Assembly (NCBI RefSeq): GCF_000368565.1
Contig: NZ_KB849549.1
Location: forward strand, 124,001 to 188,000
Reading direction: 5' to 3'
Source of the DNA: Acinetobacter gerneri DSM 14967 = CIP 107464 = MTCC 9824
Lineage (GTDB): Bacteria > Pseudomonadota > Gammaproteobacteria > Pseudomonadales > Moraxellaceae
Length of the DNA: 64,000 nt
The notes under the pieces are model-generated. The model saw nothing but the letters and a program-made list of their open reading frames with translations. It did not search any database and was not told the DNA's origin. The first letter of the stretch is position 1; each line of letters begins with the position of its first letter. The position numbers and the translations under genes are program-made. Positions 1 to 8,848 of the stretch are shown piece after piece.

Positions 1-518
1 TAATAGTCTTTAATGATGGTCAATCCCGGCAAGTTACGCTGCTCTAAACTCCATTTCGCAAAAGCATCATATAATGGTGCTGTTGATGTTGCTGAATACT
101 GTGGAAACAAAGGCAGCAGTAGCACATGATCTTGTTGATCAGCTTTTAGATTTTGCAAAACTTGTGCAATACCGGGATTACCATAAGTCATTGCAGGGAC
201 AATTTTAAGATCAAAATCATGATATTTTTTAATTAATTGTTGTCTTAAACCATCCACTTGTTCTGCCAAAATCTCACGCATCGGTGAATCAGCTGACCAA
301 ATACTGGCATAAGCATGTGCAACACGTTTAGGGCGAAACGGCAAAATAAACAAATTTAAAATAATCTGCCAAAGGAATTTGGGAATCTCAATGACGCGAG
401 TGTCAGATAAAAACTGCTTTAAAAATTTGCGCACTGCTGGAACGGTCGCTTCATCTGGCGTTCCTAAATTGGCAATAATGACAGTCACTTTAGGTTTGGG
501 TTCAGATGATTTATCCAT
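1..518 (-). CDS. hemH: Ferrochelatase HemH (C-terminal part lies beyond the window)
   Basis: Ferrochelatase inserts ferrous iron into protoporphyrin IX, the last step of protoheme synthesis. Only the first ~172 residues are here; the gene runs off the left edge. The N-terminus reads MDKSSEPKPK and then has the family motif NLGTP at residues 17-21. Further in are the conserved blocks MTYGNPG and LFPQYSATSTA, which are typical of the ferrochelatase N-terminal domain. The ATG at 516-518 is the only good start before the NLGTP block. The gene points the same way as the DUF4062 gene upstream, 75 bp away. The family call is secure; the active-site histidine and glutamate in the C-terminal part cannot all be checked. 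Confidence 0.93.
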   Translation of the reverse strand, partial: MDKSSEPKPKVTVIIANLGTPDEATVPAVRKFLKQFLSDTRVIEIPKFLWQIILNLFILPFRPKRVAHAYASIWSADSPMREILAEQVDGLRQQLIKKYHDFDLKIVPAMTYGNPGIAQVLQNLKADQQDHVLLLPLFPQYSATSTAPLYDAFAKWSLEQRNLPGLTIIKDY

Positions 519-593
519 ATATTTTCAATAAATAATAAATAGTCAATCTACTTTAACAGCTTTTTAAGCTCGGTACATCGTTTAAATTAGATG

Positions 594-1619
594 CTATTTA
601 GGATAATGCTCTTTAATTTTCACATAATTTTGAGATAGCTTTTGTCCTTTCTCTGTCATTTTCCAGAGTACTCTTTGACGCTCATCACTCTGTACTGGCT
701 CGAACCAGCGCTGATGCTTAAACTGCTGTTTTAGTTGAAATAAAACTTGAGAATTGATTTGAACTTTTGCGACCGCATGTACTCTCGGCATTTGTTTAAT
801 GGCATCTTGCAATGCCGTTTCACTCAAGAAATGATTGATAATTTTCACAAAATTTTCTTCAGGTGCTGGAGTTTCAAAAGCTTGAGCAAACAATGCCAAA
901 AGCTCGATCCAACGAATATTTTTGACCGCTGTTATATCTTTAAAATTGCCATCTTGATAAGCCTGCATCGCATATTCGATACTAAATGTTTCATTCATTG
1001 AAACTTTGGAAAGATCAATTGTCGCATCCTCTTGAGGTGCATTTTTCCGCTGTTCTAGCTGTTGCCTTGCTTGCAGAAGTTGCAATCGTAAATGTTCAAT
1101 TTCATCTTTTAATGTCTGCAAAGCATACGGTCGTACCCAACCATCTGCAGGGTACAGCTCCAACATTAACATCATATTTGATCGAACAATTTTTTCTATA
1201 TCTTTCAATTGACTATAATAAGAAATTTGCTTTTGTTCTTCGCGTAATTGTTGGATAAATTCATGCAATTTTTGTTGATCTTTCACCTGAACATTTTGTT
1301 CAATAAAATCCTGTTTCTGCATATTTGATTGCATCAGAATCAACATTGGTTTTTGTTTTGAAACGGCGTAAATATACTCTAAATGCATATAACTAATGCC
1401 AACAGTAGAGCGTTCCCCATACTCTGCTCCAAGCATCAAAATCACATAATCTGCTTCATCTATTTGACGGCGCGCAATCGCCATACTCTCAGAGGTTCGT
1501 TGCTCAATCTCCCACGGGAAAAAACCATGACTGATCAAAGATTGAGATAAAATAGATCGTTCGGTATATAAATCTAACCCTGAACTCATTATAAAAACTT
1601 GGTAACGCTTATCAAGCAT
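594..1619 (-). CDS. DUF4062 (TIR-like) domain protein with coiled coil
   Basis: The N-terminal ~110 residues match the DUF4062 pattern: a YQVFIMSSGLDL strand and loop, an acidic helix, 'IDEADYVILMLGAEYGE', then 'GISYMHLEYIYAVSKQKP'. DUF4062 has a Rossmann-like fold related to TIR/SEFIR domains and is often the N-terminal sensor or effector of STAND NTPases and immune-type proteins. Here it is followed by a predicted coiled coil (about residues 170-200, 'LKDEIEHLRLQLLQARQQLEQR') and a C-terminal ~130-residue region that I do not recognise; its end resembles a winged-helix hairpin. The open frame extends upstream to a TTG, but the ATG at 1617-1619 follows AAGGAACAAGG at proper spacing, so I prefer it (341 aa). 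No NTPase domain is present. The function is unknown. Confidence 0.7.
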   Translation of the reverse strand: MLDKRYQVFIMSSGLDLYTERSILSQSLISHGFFPWEIEQRTSESMAIARRQIDEADYVILMLGAEYGERSTVGISYMHLEYIYAVSKQKPMLILMQSNMQKQDFIEQNVQVKDQQKLHEFIQQLREEQKQISYYSQLKDIEKIVRSNMMLMLELYPADGWVRPYALQTLKDEIEHLRLQLLQARQQLEQRKNAPQEDATIDLSKVSMNETFSIEYAMQAYQDGNFKDITAVKNIRWIELLALFAQAFETPAPEENFVKIINHFLSETALQDAIKQMPRVHAVAKVQINSQVLFQLKQQFKHQRWFEPVQSDERQRVLWKMTEKGQKLSQNYVKIKEHYPK

Positions 1620-1814
1620 CGAAAAACCTTGTTCCTTTTGCATAGCAAACCACGCAAACATTCCCCACAAAAATGTTTATTGCTCTTTAAAATTATCATT
1701 AAAAATCAAAATAAAACACTGAATAAAAACTGATCTTATCTTAAATCGTTTGTCTTTTTGAATTAGACTAATTTATAACACTTATAAGGCATTACATTGA
1801 ACTAAAACAGTTGT

Positions 1815-2687
1815 TTAATCAATAATATTTTCGATACTCCACGAAATATTTTTGTCTATCCAACGTGATAAAATTGGCTTTAATTCATCAGCATTTTGAC
1901 CACTGACATAGCATTTTATTTGAATGCTATTTGCTTCTCGTTTTTCATTCACCAAGTTATTTTTGATTAATATTCTTGAAGTTTGCCTAGCAACTGCCAA
2001 TCCAGAATCGATCAACGTCATTTTTTTGCCAAAAAGTGTTTCGATCGCTGGTTTTAAAAAAGGATAATGCGTACAGCCCAATACCAAATAGTCCGCACCT
2101 TGATCGACAGCAGGTTGTAGTGTTTGCTGGATCGCAGATAAACATTCGGGACTCATTTGCTGCCCTGCTTCTACCATCGGCACCAAATCCAGACAAGTTT
2201 CAGACAGTACTTTGACCCCTGCTGGCGCTGCAAAACGCTGCATTACATCTTTAATCAGTTGACCTCGAAAAGTTGCAGGTGTGGCAAGTACAGCCACAAC
2301 TTTTGATTTGCTTTGTAAAACGGCAGGTTTTAGCGCAGGAACAAGACCAATAATCGGGAAATTTTCACCGTAATGATCACGTAAATAATCCAAACTAAAT
2401 GCGGATGCGGTATTGCACGCTACAACGGCAACTTTACACCCTTTTCGATAGAGCCACTCGATCGCTTTAGCCGTCAACTCACGAATATCTTGATCTTCAC
2501 GAGGTCCATACGGAACGTGCGCGGTATCTGAAAAATACAAGAAATGTTCATTGGGTAAATAGCGTGCAAGTTCAAGTGCAACGGTTGTTCCGCCAATTCC
2601 TGAATCAAAAATACCAATCGGTGCAGTTGCATCCGCTTTTGGCATAGGATCAATTAATGGATAGAGTGGAAGAATGGTTGTTGTCAT
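1815..2687 (-). CDS. murI: Glutamate racemase MurI
   Basis: Cytoplasmic enzyme that interconverts L- and D-glutamate and supplies D-glutamate for peptidoglycan. The 290-residue length fits the family. Visible hallmarks are the 'GIFDSGIGG' loop at residues 25-33, the first catalytic cysteine in 'VACNTAS' (C91), and the second in 'LGCTHYPF' (C205), the two cysteines that act as acid/base pair. The N-terminal ~20 residues before GIFDSG are longer than in many homologues. No strong ribosome binding site precedes the chosen ATG, and M15 is an alternative start. The gene lies 70 bp downstream of the DUF1285 gene on the same strand and may be co-transcribed with it. Confidence 0.95.
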   Translation of the reverse strand: MTTTILPLYPLIDPMPKADATAPIGIFDSGIGGTTVALELARYLPNEHFLYFSDTAHVPYGPREDQDIRELTAKAIEWLYRKGCKVAVVACNTASAFSLDYLRDHYGENFPIIGLVPALKPAVLQSKSKVVAVLATPATFRGQLIKDVMQRFAAPAGVKVLSETCLDLVPMVEAGQQMSPECLSAIQQTLQPAVDQGADYLVLGCTHYPFLKPAIETLFGKKMTLIDSGLAVARQTSRILIKNNLVNEKREANSIQIKCYVSGQNADELKPILSRWIDKNISWSIENIID

Positions 2688-2757
2688 TGCATCAACTTCA
2701 AACAGAACAAGAAATGGGGGTGAGGTGCTGTAGATTTTACGCCGAAATGCACAAAGC

Positions 2758-3369
2758 TCAAGTGCCTAATTGCAATTCTAAGTCGCCACTTTGTAGCGCT
2801 AAAATTGTTTCACCCTGTTCATTTTCAACTAATGTTCCATATTCGATCAAATGGAAAAATGCATTTCTTTGAATCAGTGCATTGATGCCGAAACGCACAT
2901 GCACATAAGGTCGCATTTCACCTGAATATTCACGCATAAAAACAGGATGTTCCTGATCGACAATGACGACATCTTGATTGCTGGTGGTCAGTTGTAAATA
3001 GGTTTTACCCTCTAACTCAATTTGATCTACTTGATTGACCAATAACGGCTCATCTTCAACTTCAATTTCGATTTGCTCAACGGGTGTCTTGAGATAGAAT
3101 TTTCCATTTTCTTTCCAAAGCACTTTTGTAAAGAGATCTAAAAGGGCCTGCCGACGGATCAATTGACCTTCGTGCCACCATTCTCCATTGGCTTTTACCC
3201 GTAGATCCATTTTGCCGCAATGCTTTGGATGCCATTGCTCCAAAGGGGGTATTGACCTTTTGTGACCGGACTGTACATCTTTTAAGTATTGTATAATGCC
3301 ATTTAAGTTTTTATTATCAGCATCTGGTGAATTAATCACCGCTGACGTTGAATTATTTTGATTTACCAT
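2758..3369 (-). CDS. DUF1285 domain-containing protein
   Basis: A 203-residue soluble protein. The region from about residue 40 has the DUF1285 signature: 'PPLEQWHPKHCGKMDLRVKANGEWWHEG' followed by 'IRRQALLDLFTKVLWKENGKFYLKTPVE'. The family is common in proteobacteria and has a two-domain beta-rich fold of unknown biochemical function. The first ~35 residues are Asn/Ser-rich and look disordered. The gene is transcribed divergently from the ETF-QO gene and shares a 200-bp intergenic region with it; murI lies downstream. The family assignment is firm, the role is not known. Confidence 0.8.
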   Translation of the reverse strand: MVNQNNSTSAVINSPDADNKNLNGIIQYLKDVQSGHKRSIPPLEQWHPKHCGKMDLRVKANGEWWHEGQLIRRQALLDLFTKVLWKENGKFYLKTPVEQIEIEVEDEPLLVNQVDQIELEGKTYLQLTTSNQDVVIVDQEHPVFMREYSGEMRPYVHVRFGINALIQRNAFFHLIEYGTLVENEQGETILALQSGDLELQLGT

Positions 3370-3405
3370 GGTTTATGCCTTGCTGACCAAAAAATAAAAC
3401 GACTC

Positions 3406-3417
3406 AGCCAATTGGCT
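3406..3417. repeat. 12-bp palindrome in the DUF1285/ETF-QO divergent promoter region
   Basis: AGCCAATTGGCT is a perfect palindrome. It sits between two divergent genes, about 37 bp upstream of the DUF1285 start. It could be a small operator, but nothing else in the sequence supports a regulator assignment. Confidence 0.3.
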
Positions 3418-3570
3418 AGATCAAGGTTTATAACTATACTAGCGCAAAATATATTATTGATGCGAGATTGATTTCGTATCTAGAAATTTTTAGAACACTC
3501 ATGGCAGCGCCGATTTATTTTCTAAAATAAATGATACGGTTGCCACCCTTAGCAATATGAGGAGTCCTAC

Positions 3571-5283
3571 ATGGAACACATCGAACGTGAATCGATGGAG
3601 TTTGACGTAGTAATCGTAGGTGCAGGCCCTGCTGGTCTTTCTGCTGCGATCAAAATTCGTCAACTAGCAATTGAAAACAACCTTCCAGATTTATCGGTCT
3701 GTTTGGTTGAAAAAGGCTCTGAAGTTGGTGCGCATATCTTATCTGGTGCTGTACTTGAACCTCGTGCAATCAATGAGCTTTTCCCAAATTGGAAAGAAGA
3801 AGGAGCGCCTTTAAACGTTCCTGTGACTGAAGATCAAACCTTTTTTACCCTCTCTGCAACGACTTCTAAACAAGCACCGCATTGGATGGTTCCTAAAACC
3901 ATGCACAATGAAGGCAACTATGTTGTTTCTTTGGGTAATGTTGTACGTTGGTTGGGCACTAAAGCTGAAGAATTAGAAGTTTCAATCTTCCCTGGTTTTG
4001 CTGCATCTGAAATTCTTTATCATGAAGATGGTACTGTAAAAGGTATCCAAACAGGTGATATGGGTATTGGTAAAGATGGCGAACCGACTGCAAACTTTGC
4101 ACCAGGTTATGAGCTACATGCCAAATACACTATTTTTGCTGAAGGATGTCGTGGCCATTTAGGTAAACGCCTACTTGCAAAATTTAACTTAGACAAAGAT
4201 GCTGATCCGCAACATTACGGTATCGGGATCAAAGAACTTTGGGAAATCGATCCTGCAAAACATAAACCAGGTTTGGTGATGCACGGTACAGGTTGGCCTT
4301 TAAATGAAACGGGTTCTTCTGGTGGTTGGTGGTTATATCACGCAGAAAACAATCAAGTGACTTTAGGTCTGATTGTTGATTTGTCTTATCAAAATCCACA
4401 CATGTATCCATTTGCAGAAATGCAACGCTGGAAAACTCATCCATTAATCAAGCAATATCTTGAGGGTGGTAAACGTATTTCTTACGGTGCACGTGCAATT
4501 ACCAAAGGTGGTATCAACGCATTACCTAAACTGACTTTCCCAGGCGGTTGCTTAGTCGGTGATGACGCAGGTTTCTTAAACTTTGCGAAAATCAAAGGCT
4601 CACATACTGCGATGAAATCAGGTATGTTGTGTGGTGAGGCGGTATTTGAAGCGATCAAAGCAGGTGTGGAAAAAGGCGGTGACCTTGGTTATGCCCGCGT
4701 TGTTGAAGGCGAAGATTTCTTTATCAAAGAACTCACCTCTTATACTGACAAATTTAACAATAGCTGGTTAAAAGAAGAGTTACATCGTTCACGTAACTTT
4801 GGTCCAGCAATGCATAAATTTGGTCAATGGATCGGTGGCGCATTTAACTTTATCGATCAAAACATTTTCCAAGTTCCATTTACCTTACATGACTTAGTTC
4901 CTGATTTTAGTGCGCTGAAAACTGTTGATGCAGCGACATTTAAACCGAACTATCCAAAACCAGATGGTAAATTGACATTTGACCGTTTATCTTCAGTGTT
5001 TGTATCCAATACAGTTCATGAAGAAAATCAGCCTGCGCATTTGAAACTGACTGATCCGAACATTCCAGTAAACGTAAACTTACCAAAATGGGATGAGCCT
5101 GCTCAGCGCTATTGCCCTGCTGGTGTTTATGAAATTATGGAAAATGATGACGGTTCTAAACGTTTCCAAATCAACGCAGCGAACTGTGTTCACTGTAAGA
5201 CTTGTGATATCAAAGACCCATCACAAAACATTACTTGGGTAACACCTGAGGGTGGTGGCGGTCCTAACTATCCAAATATGTAA
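3571..5283 (+). CDS. Electron transfer flavoprotein-ubiquinone oxidoreductase
   Basis: Inner-membrane-associated flavoprotein that moves electrons from reduced ETF (fatty acid and amino acid dehydrogenation) to ubiquinone. The 570-residue length is normal. An FAD-binding 'GAGPAGLSAA' lies at residues 17-26. The 'FPGGCLVGDDAGFLN' segment is typical of the second FAD motif. The C-terminal ferredoxin-like domain supplies the 4Fe-4S ligands C515, C539, C542 and C545 ('CVHCKTCDIKDP') and ends in the conserved GGGGPNYPNM. A strong ribosome binding site GAGGAG precedes the ATG. The gene stands alone, without etfA or etfB next to it, and is followed by two hairpins. Commonly named etfD or etf-QO. Confidence 0.96.
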   Translation: MEHIERESMEFDVVIVGAGPAGLSAAIKIRQLAIENNLPDLSVCLVEKGSEVGAHILSGAVLEPRAINELFPNWKEEGAPLNVPVTEDQTFFTLSATTSKQAPHWMVPKTMHNEGNYVVSLGNVVRWLGTKAEELEVSIFPGFAASEILYHEDGTVKGIQTGDMGIGKDGEPTANFAPGYELHAKYTIFAEGCRGHLGKRLLAKFNLDKDADPQHYGIGIKELWEIDPAKHKPGLVMHGTGWPLNETGSSGGWWLYHAENNQVTLGLIVDLSYQNPHMYPFAEMQRWKTHPLIKQYLEGGKRISYGARAITKGGINALPKLTFPGGCLVGDDAGFLNFAKIKGSHTAMKSGMLCGEAVFEAIKAGVEKGGDLGYARVVEGEDFFIKELTSYTDKFNNSWLKEELHRSRNFGPAMHKFGQWIGGAFNFIDQNIFQVPFTLHDLVPDFSALKTVDAATFKPNYPKPDGKLTFDRLSSVFVSNTVHEENQPAHLKLTDPNIPVNVNLPKWDEPAQRYCPAGVYEIMENDDGSKRFQINAANCVHCKTCDIKDPSQNITWVTPEGGGGPNYPNM

Positions 5284-5300
5284 TTTGGATAGCGCCTTCT

Positions 5301-5329
5301 GCTTTGCTCACATCTAATTTGAGCAAAGC
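5301..5329 (+). repeat. Hairpin just downstream of the ETF-QO gene
   Basis: GCTTTGCTCA and TGAGCAAAGC form a perfect 10-bp stem around a 9-nt loop, 18 bp after the stop codon. It lacks a T-run and directly precedes a second hairpin that has one, so it may protect the mRNA 3' end or assist termination. Confidence 0.55.
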
Positions 5330-5331
5330 CT

Positions 5332-5360
5332 AAAAAACCGCATTTTGATGCGGTTTTTTT
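5332..5360. terminator. Bidirectional intrinsic terminator
   Basis: AAAAAACCGCA, a short loop, then TGCGGTTTTTTT. The stem is GC-capped, with an A-run on one side and a T-run on the other, so it can stop both ETF-QO transcripts (plus) and those of the small secreted protein (minus). Confidence 0.88.
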
Positions 5361-5392
5361 ATCTTTATCAATGGGTATAGACAAGCTGTTAT

Positions 5393-5761
5393 TTAAGAGC
5401 TAGTTTCTGCATCGACTGCTACTTGTACTTGATCACAATCCACTTGTTCTTCGGCATTTTTTAGATTTTTAAACTCATCCGCTCTGGATTTAGCAAATCT
5501 ATTTTGCATATCTTTATAATCTGCAGCTGATTGGCTATTTTCTTTAAAAGTTCGATCTAAAGTATCAAGCCATTGTTGTGAAAGTGAAATATTGCAAACA
5601 TCCGCTGCTGCAGCCAATGTTCCATAGAGTTCAACTGCAACGATAGTGATTTCTTCAAATGACTCATCATCTGTATTTTCTGCTGCTTGAGCAGTTGAAA
5701 GCATTGCTGCTGGTAGTATCAGACCAATGATTAAAATTAAGTTTTTTATTTGATATAACAT
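5393..5761 (-). CDS. Small secreted hypothetical protein
   Basis: 122 residues. The first ~26 form a clear Sec signal peptide: a basic start (MLYQIKN), a hydrophobic core (LILIIGLILPAAML) and a cleavage region STAQA/AEN. The mature ~95-residue chain is acidic and helical in character, with two cysteines (C56 and C109) that could form a disulfide in the periplasm. I do not recognise a family. It is a single gene that converges on ETF-QO and shares its terminator. Confidence 0.7.
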   Translation of the reverse strand: MLYQIKNLILIIGLILPAAMLSTAQAAENTDDESFEEITIVAVELYGTLAAAADVCNISLSQQWLDTLDRTFKENSQSAADYKDMQNRFAKSRADEFKNLKNAEEQVDCDQVQVAVDAETSS

Positions 5762-5914
5762 TTTTTACTATTCTTTATAAAATGGTTGTTCATACTTGCA
5801 TTGACTAAAGAAAAATTCAATTTAATTTGTGCGATTTTATCTGAAAGTGTAGTTTTTCTAAAATAGGAAATCAGCTAGCTTCAGCTCAGTTTGAAACTAG
5901 CATCTATAAAATGA

Positions 5915-6172
5915 CTAGCCTTTTTTTACTAAGTAATGAAACTCTTTATTGCCCGCTTCATCCAATTTTTCTTCTTGTAACAACAACTCATGCCCCAAAT
6001 GCATACAAAACTTTGGAATATCCCAAGAAGTTGAATTATCTGTTGCAAAAACCTCAACCACATCACCTGATTTTGATTTTCGAATCGCTTGATGCAACAT
6101 CATCACAGGCTCAGGACAGCGTAATCCACGTGTATTCAATTGAATGCTCGGTGTAATAAACTGATCAGTCAT
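5915..6172 (-). CDS. TusA-family sulfurtransferase-like protein
   Basis: A small protein with the TusA signature 'LNTRGLRCPEPVMMLHQAIRK', in which the cysteine of the CPxP motif carries sulfur as a persulfide. In E. coli TusA passes sulfur from IscS to the TusBCD relay for 2-thiouridine in tRNA; related proteins serve other sulfur-transfer paths. The chain reads on through 'GDVVEVFATDNSTSWDIPKFC', which is normal for the fold. The frame opens further upstream at 6199, but the extra residues MQNFYLSLS are not family-like, so I favour the ATG at 6170-6172 (85 aa). Neither start has a convincing ribosome binding site. No tusBCD genes are nearby. Confidence 0.82.
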   Translation of the reverse strand: MTDQFITPSIQLNTRGLRCPEPVMMLHQAIRKSKSGDVVEVFATDNSTSWDIPKFCMHLGHELLLQEEKLDEAGNKEFHYLVKKG

Positions 6173-6309
6173 GCTCAAACTCAAATAGAAATTTTGCATA
6201 GTTTAGCATAAAGCAAGCGATTTCAACTTGCGTGAAAATATCCTGTCGGCATTCTCATTTATTCATCTATTTACATCATTTTATAGATAGACATCTGTAT
6301 TTTCTTCGG

Positions 6310-6325
6310 TATGATTAAAATCATA
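6310..6325. promoter_or_regulatory. Palindrome upstream of corC
   Basis: TATGATT-aa-AATCATA is a perfect 7-bp inverted repeat 31 bp upstream of the corC start, in the likely promoter zone. It looks like an operator half-site pair. I cannot assign a regulator: it is only loosely similar to a Fur site. Confidence 0.3.
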
Positions 6326-6356
6326 TTTTCAATATAAAGAGTCTTTAGGAAAGATC

Positions 6357-7196
6357 ATGCAAGAGGAATCCGGCCCGTCGTGGGGCATGCGTGGATTACG
6401 AAAATGGTTAGGCACTGCGCCTGAAACTCGTGATGAATTACTTAAATTGGTACAAGATTCACGTCGTTTCTTAGAACCAGATACTGTTGCCATGTTAGAG
6501 GGCGTTTTAGACCTTCCTGCAACAAAAGTACGTGAAGTGATGACCCCTCGTACAACCATGGTAAGCTTACAAGAAGACGATCAACTTCTTGATATTTTAC
6601 ATGTGTTAATCGAATCCGCACATTCACGCTTTCCTGTATTTTCAGCTGAGCAACCTGACAATGTTGTCGGTATTTTGCTTGCCAAAGATTTGCTTCCTTT
6701 TATGACAGATCGTGAAGCCAAAGTTGATGTGCATAGTTTAATGCGTCAACCGCTTTTCGTTCCTGAAAGTGCGCGTTCAGATCAAGTGTTACGTATGTTG
6801 AAAAACACGCAGACACATATCGCCATCGTGATTGATGAATACGGTACAACATCTGGGATCGTCACCTTAGAAGATATTTTGGAAGAAATCGTCGGTGAAA
6901 TTGAGGATGAACACGACAATGTCGATGAAGAAGCTCAATATATCGTTCCAGATAAAACGCATAGCACGGCGAATGCATGGATTGTTCAAGCACTTACACC
7001 AATCGAACATTTTAATAGCGTATTAGATGCAGACTTTTCTGACGATGAAGTAGAAACTGTCGGCGGACTTTTGTTACAAGAAATTGGTTTAGTGAGTGAT
7101 TTACAAGGTCAAGTGGTTGAGCTTGAAAATTGGACCTTTACCATTATTGAAGCAGATGCCCGCACTATTCATCTGATTCGAGCTGTACGTAAATGA
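6357..7196 (+). CDS. corC: CorC/HlyC-family CBS-domain protein (YbeX)
   Basis: 279-residue cytoplasmic protein with two CBS domains. The first starts at 'VREVMTPRTTMVSL' (residues 58-71), and the second contains 'IAIVIDEYGTTSGIVTLEDILEEIVGEIEDEHD', the family hallmark. A transporter-associated CorC_HlyC domain follows (about 200-279, 'ETVGGLLLQEIG'). It lacks the N-terminal membrane domain of the larger CorB/YfjD relatives. It was historically linked to magnesium/cobalt efflux, and ybeX has been connected with ribosome maturation. The stop overlaps the lnt start by 4 bp (ATGA), so the two are translationally coupled, the same arrangement as ybeX-lnt in E. coli. Confidence 0.93.
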   Translation: MQEESGPSWGMRGLRKWLGTAPETRDELLKLVQDSRRFLEPDTVAMLEGVLDLPATKVREVMTPRTTMVSLQEDDQLLDILHVLIESAHSRFPVFSAEQPDNVVGILLAKDLLPFMTDREAKVDVHSLMRQPLFVPESARSDQVLRMLKNTQTHIAIVIDEYGTTSGIVTLEDILEEIVGEIEDEHDNVDEEAQYIVPDKTHSTANAWIVQALTPIEHFNSVLDADFSDDEVETVGGLLLQEIGLVSDLQGQVVELENWTFTIIEADARTIHLIRAVRK

Positions 7197-8752
7197 GAGC
7201 ACACTTTGAAAAGTTGTTAAAACCTTCAGAAAATCAACAACAACTCCCATTTATCTTTCCACTCCTCATCTCTTTATTTTCAGGCGCAATTTTTAGTCTT
7301 GCGCTTGCACCTTATTATTGGTGGTGGATTGCTATTTTATCGCCTGCCCTTTTATATGCTTGTCTACGTGGAAGAAATCCTAAACAAGCATGGATGATCG
7401 GCTGGGCTTATGGTTTTGGTTTATGGTTTGTCGGAGCTTTTTGGCTCTATACCTCGATCCATGTTTATGGCGATACCAACGCTTTTTTAAGCGTGCTGAT
7501 GATTGCGTTCATGGCTCTGGTCATGGGGCTATTTAGCGCTATTCAAACTTGGGTTTACCGACGCTTTTTTCCTGAAACCCCGCTGACCTTTGCGCCACTT
7601 TGGGTGTTTTTCGAATGGGCAAAAACTTGGGTCTTTACAGGATTTCCGTGGTTATTTGCAGGTTATGCCTTCACTGAAAGATTAATAGATGGCTATGCAC
7701 CTTTGTTTGGTGTTTTTGCTGTATCTTTTGTCGTGATTTTATTGGCAGCCGCTTTGGTTGAAATCTTAAATCGAAAATTATTTTGGATTGTCCCATCCGT
7801 ACTGGTTTTACTCGGTGCTTGGGGTGCGTCCAAGATCCAATTTGTCGAAGCGAAAGCAACAAAACCGCTTAGCGTTTCTTTGATTCAAGGCAATATTCCG
7901 CAAGACCTAAAATGGTTAACTGAATATCAAGACAAAACCATTGAAATTTATAAAAATCTAAGCAAAACGGAATGGGGACGTGATCTCATTGTTTGGCCAG
8001 AATCGTCGATTCCTATGTTTCAAACAGATGTCCCTGATCTCTTAGATGAAATGAATGAAAAAGGGATTGAGCAACACACTGCATGGGTGACTGGGATTCC
8101 TTACTGGGATCTTGAAGAGTCAAAAAACCAAGGCAAGCCAATGTTTTACAACAGTTTGGTTGCTTTAGGTGACAACTCGATTGGCTTGTATAAAAAACAA
8201 CGCTTGGTTCCTTTTGGAGAATATATTCCACTCTCAGGACTATTAAGCTGGGTTTTACCTTCACTGCAAAATGACCCATCAATGAGTGGCTTTTCACGTG
8301 GTACAAGTAACCAACAACCTTTAAATGTTAAAGGTCATCCTCTTGCTGCTGCTGTTTGTTATGAAGTTGCTTATCCGAACCTCACTCGACGCAATGCACA
8401 AAATAGCGACTTCTTGGTTACTGTTTCAAATGATGCATGGTTTACAGGTACAAATGGACCATGGCAGCATTTGCAAATGGTACAGATGCGCGCCAAAGAA
8501 AATGGACGTTGGTTTATCCGTGCGACCAATACTGGGATCACCGCATTTATCAATGAAAAAGGTCATATCGTAGAACAAGCACCTCAAGACAAAGAGTTTG
8601 TCCTAAGAGGTAATTTACCTGCGATGCAAGGTGAAACGTGGTATACCCGTTTTAGCGATTATCCAATTTTAGGCTTCTCACTGTTTTTATTGATCTTGGG
8701 CTGGATCTATCGACCAAAAAATGTTGATGTCAGCTTTAAATCTAGACGATAA
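7193..8752 (+). CDS. lnt: Apolipoprotein N-acyltransferase Lnt
   Basis: Inner-membrane enzyme that adds the third acyl chain to the N-terminal cysteine of lipoproteins. 519 residues: about six N-terminal membrane segments, then a periplasmic carbon-nitrogen hydrolase domain. The catalytic triad is visible as E270 ('LIVWPESSIP'), K335 ('YKKQRLVPFGEYIP') and C389 ('AAAVCYEVAYP'). A last membrane segment ('YPILGFSLFLLILGWIY') closes the protein. It overlaps corC by 4 bp and is followed by a strong terminator. Confidence 0.96.
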   Translation: MRAHFEKLLKPSENQQQLPFIFPLLISLFSGAIFSLALAPYYWWWIAILSPALLYACLRGRNPKQAWMIGWAYGFGLWFVGAFWLYTSIHVYGDTNAFLSVLMIAFMALVMGLFSAIQTWVYRRFFPETPLTFAPLWVFFEWAKTWVFTGFPWLFAGYAFTERLIDGYAPLFGVFAVSFVVILLAAALVEILNRKLFWIVPSVLVLLGAWGASKIQFVEAKATKPLSVSLIQGNIPQDLKWLTEYQDKTIEIYKNLSKTEWGRDLIVWPESSIPMFQTDVPDLLDEMNEKGIEQHTAWVTGIPYWDLEESKNQGKPMFYNSLVALGDNSIGLYKKQRLVPFGEYIPLSGLLSWVLPSLQNDPSMSGFSRGTSNQQPLNVKGHPLAAAVCYEVAYPNLTRRNAQNSDFLVTVSNDAWFTGTNGPWQHLQMVQMRAKENGRWFIRATNTGITAFINEKGHIVEQAPQDKEFVLRGNLPAMQGETWYTRFSDYPILGFSLFLLILGWIYRPKNVDVSFKSRR

Positions 8753-8769
8753 GAGCCTCAAGCTGAATT

Positions 8770-8809
8770 AAAAAAATCCACCTGTTGTGATCAAGAGGTG
8801 GATTTTTTA
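8770..8809. terminator. Bidirectional intrinsic terminator between lnt and the csaA-like gene
   Basis: AAAAAATCCACCT and AGGTGGATTTTTT form a 13-bp stem around a 12-nt loop. An A-run and a T-run flank it symmetrically, so it serves both convergent genes. Confidence 0.9.
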
Positions 8810-8848
8810 TGCGCTACGCAAAAGCCGAATAGAATCAAACTTTATAGA

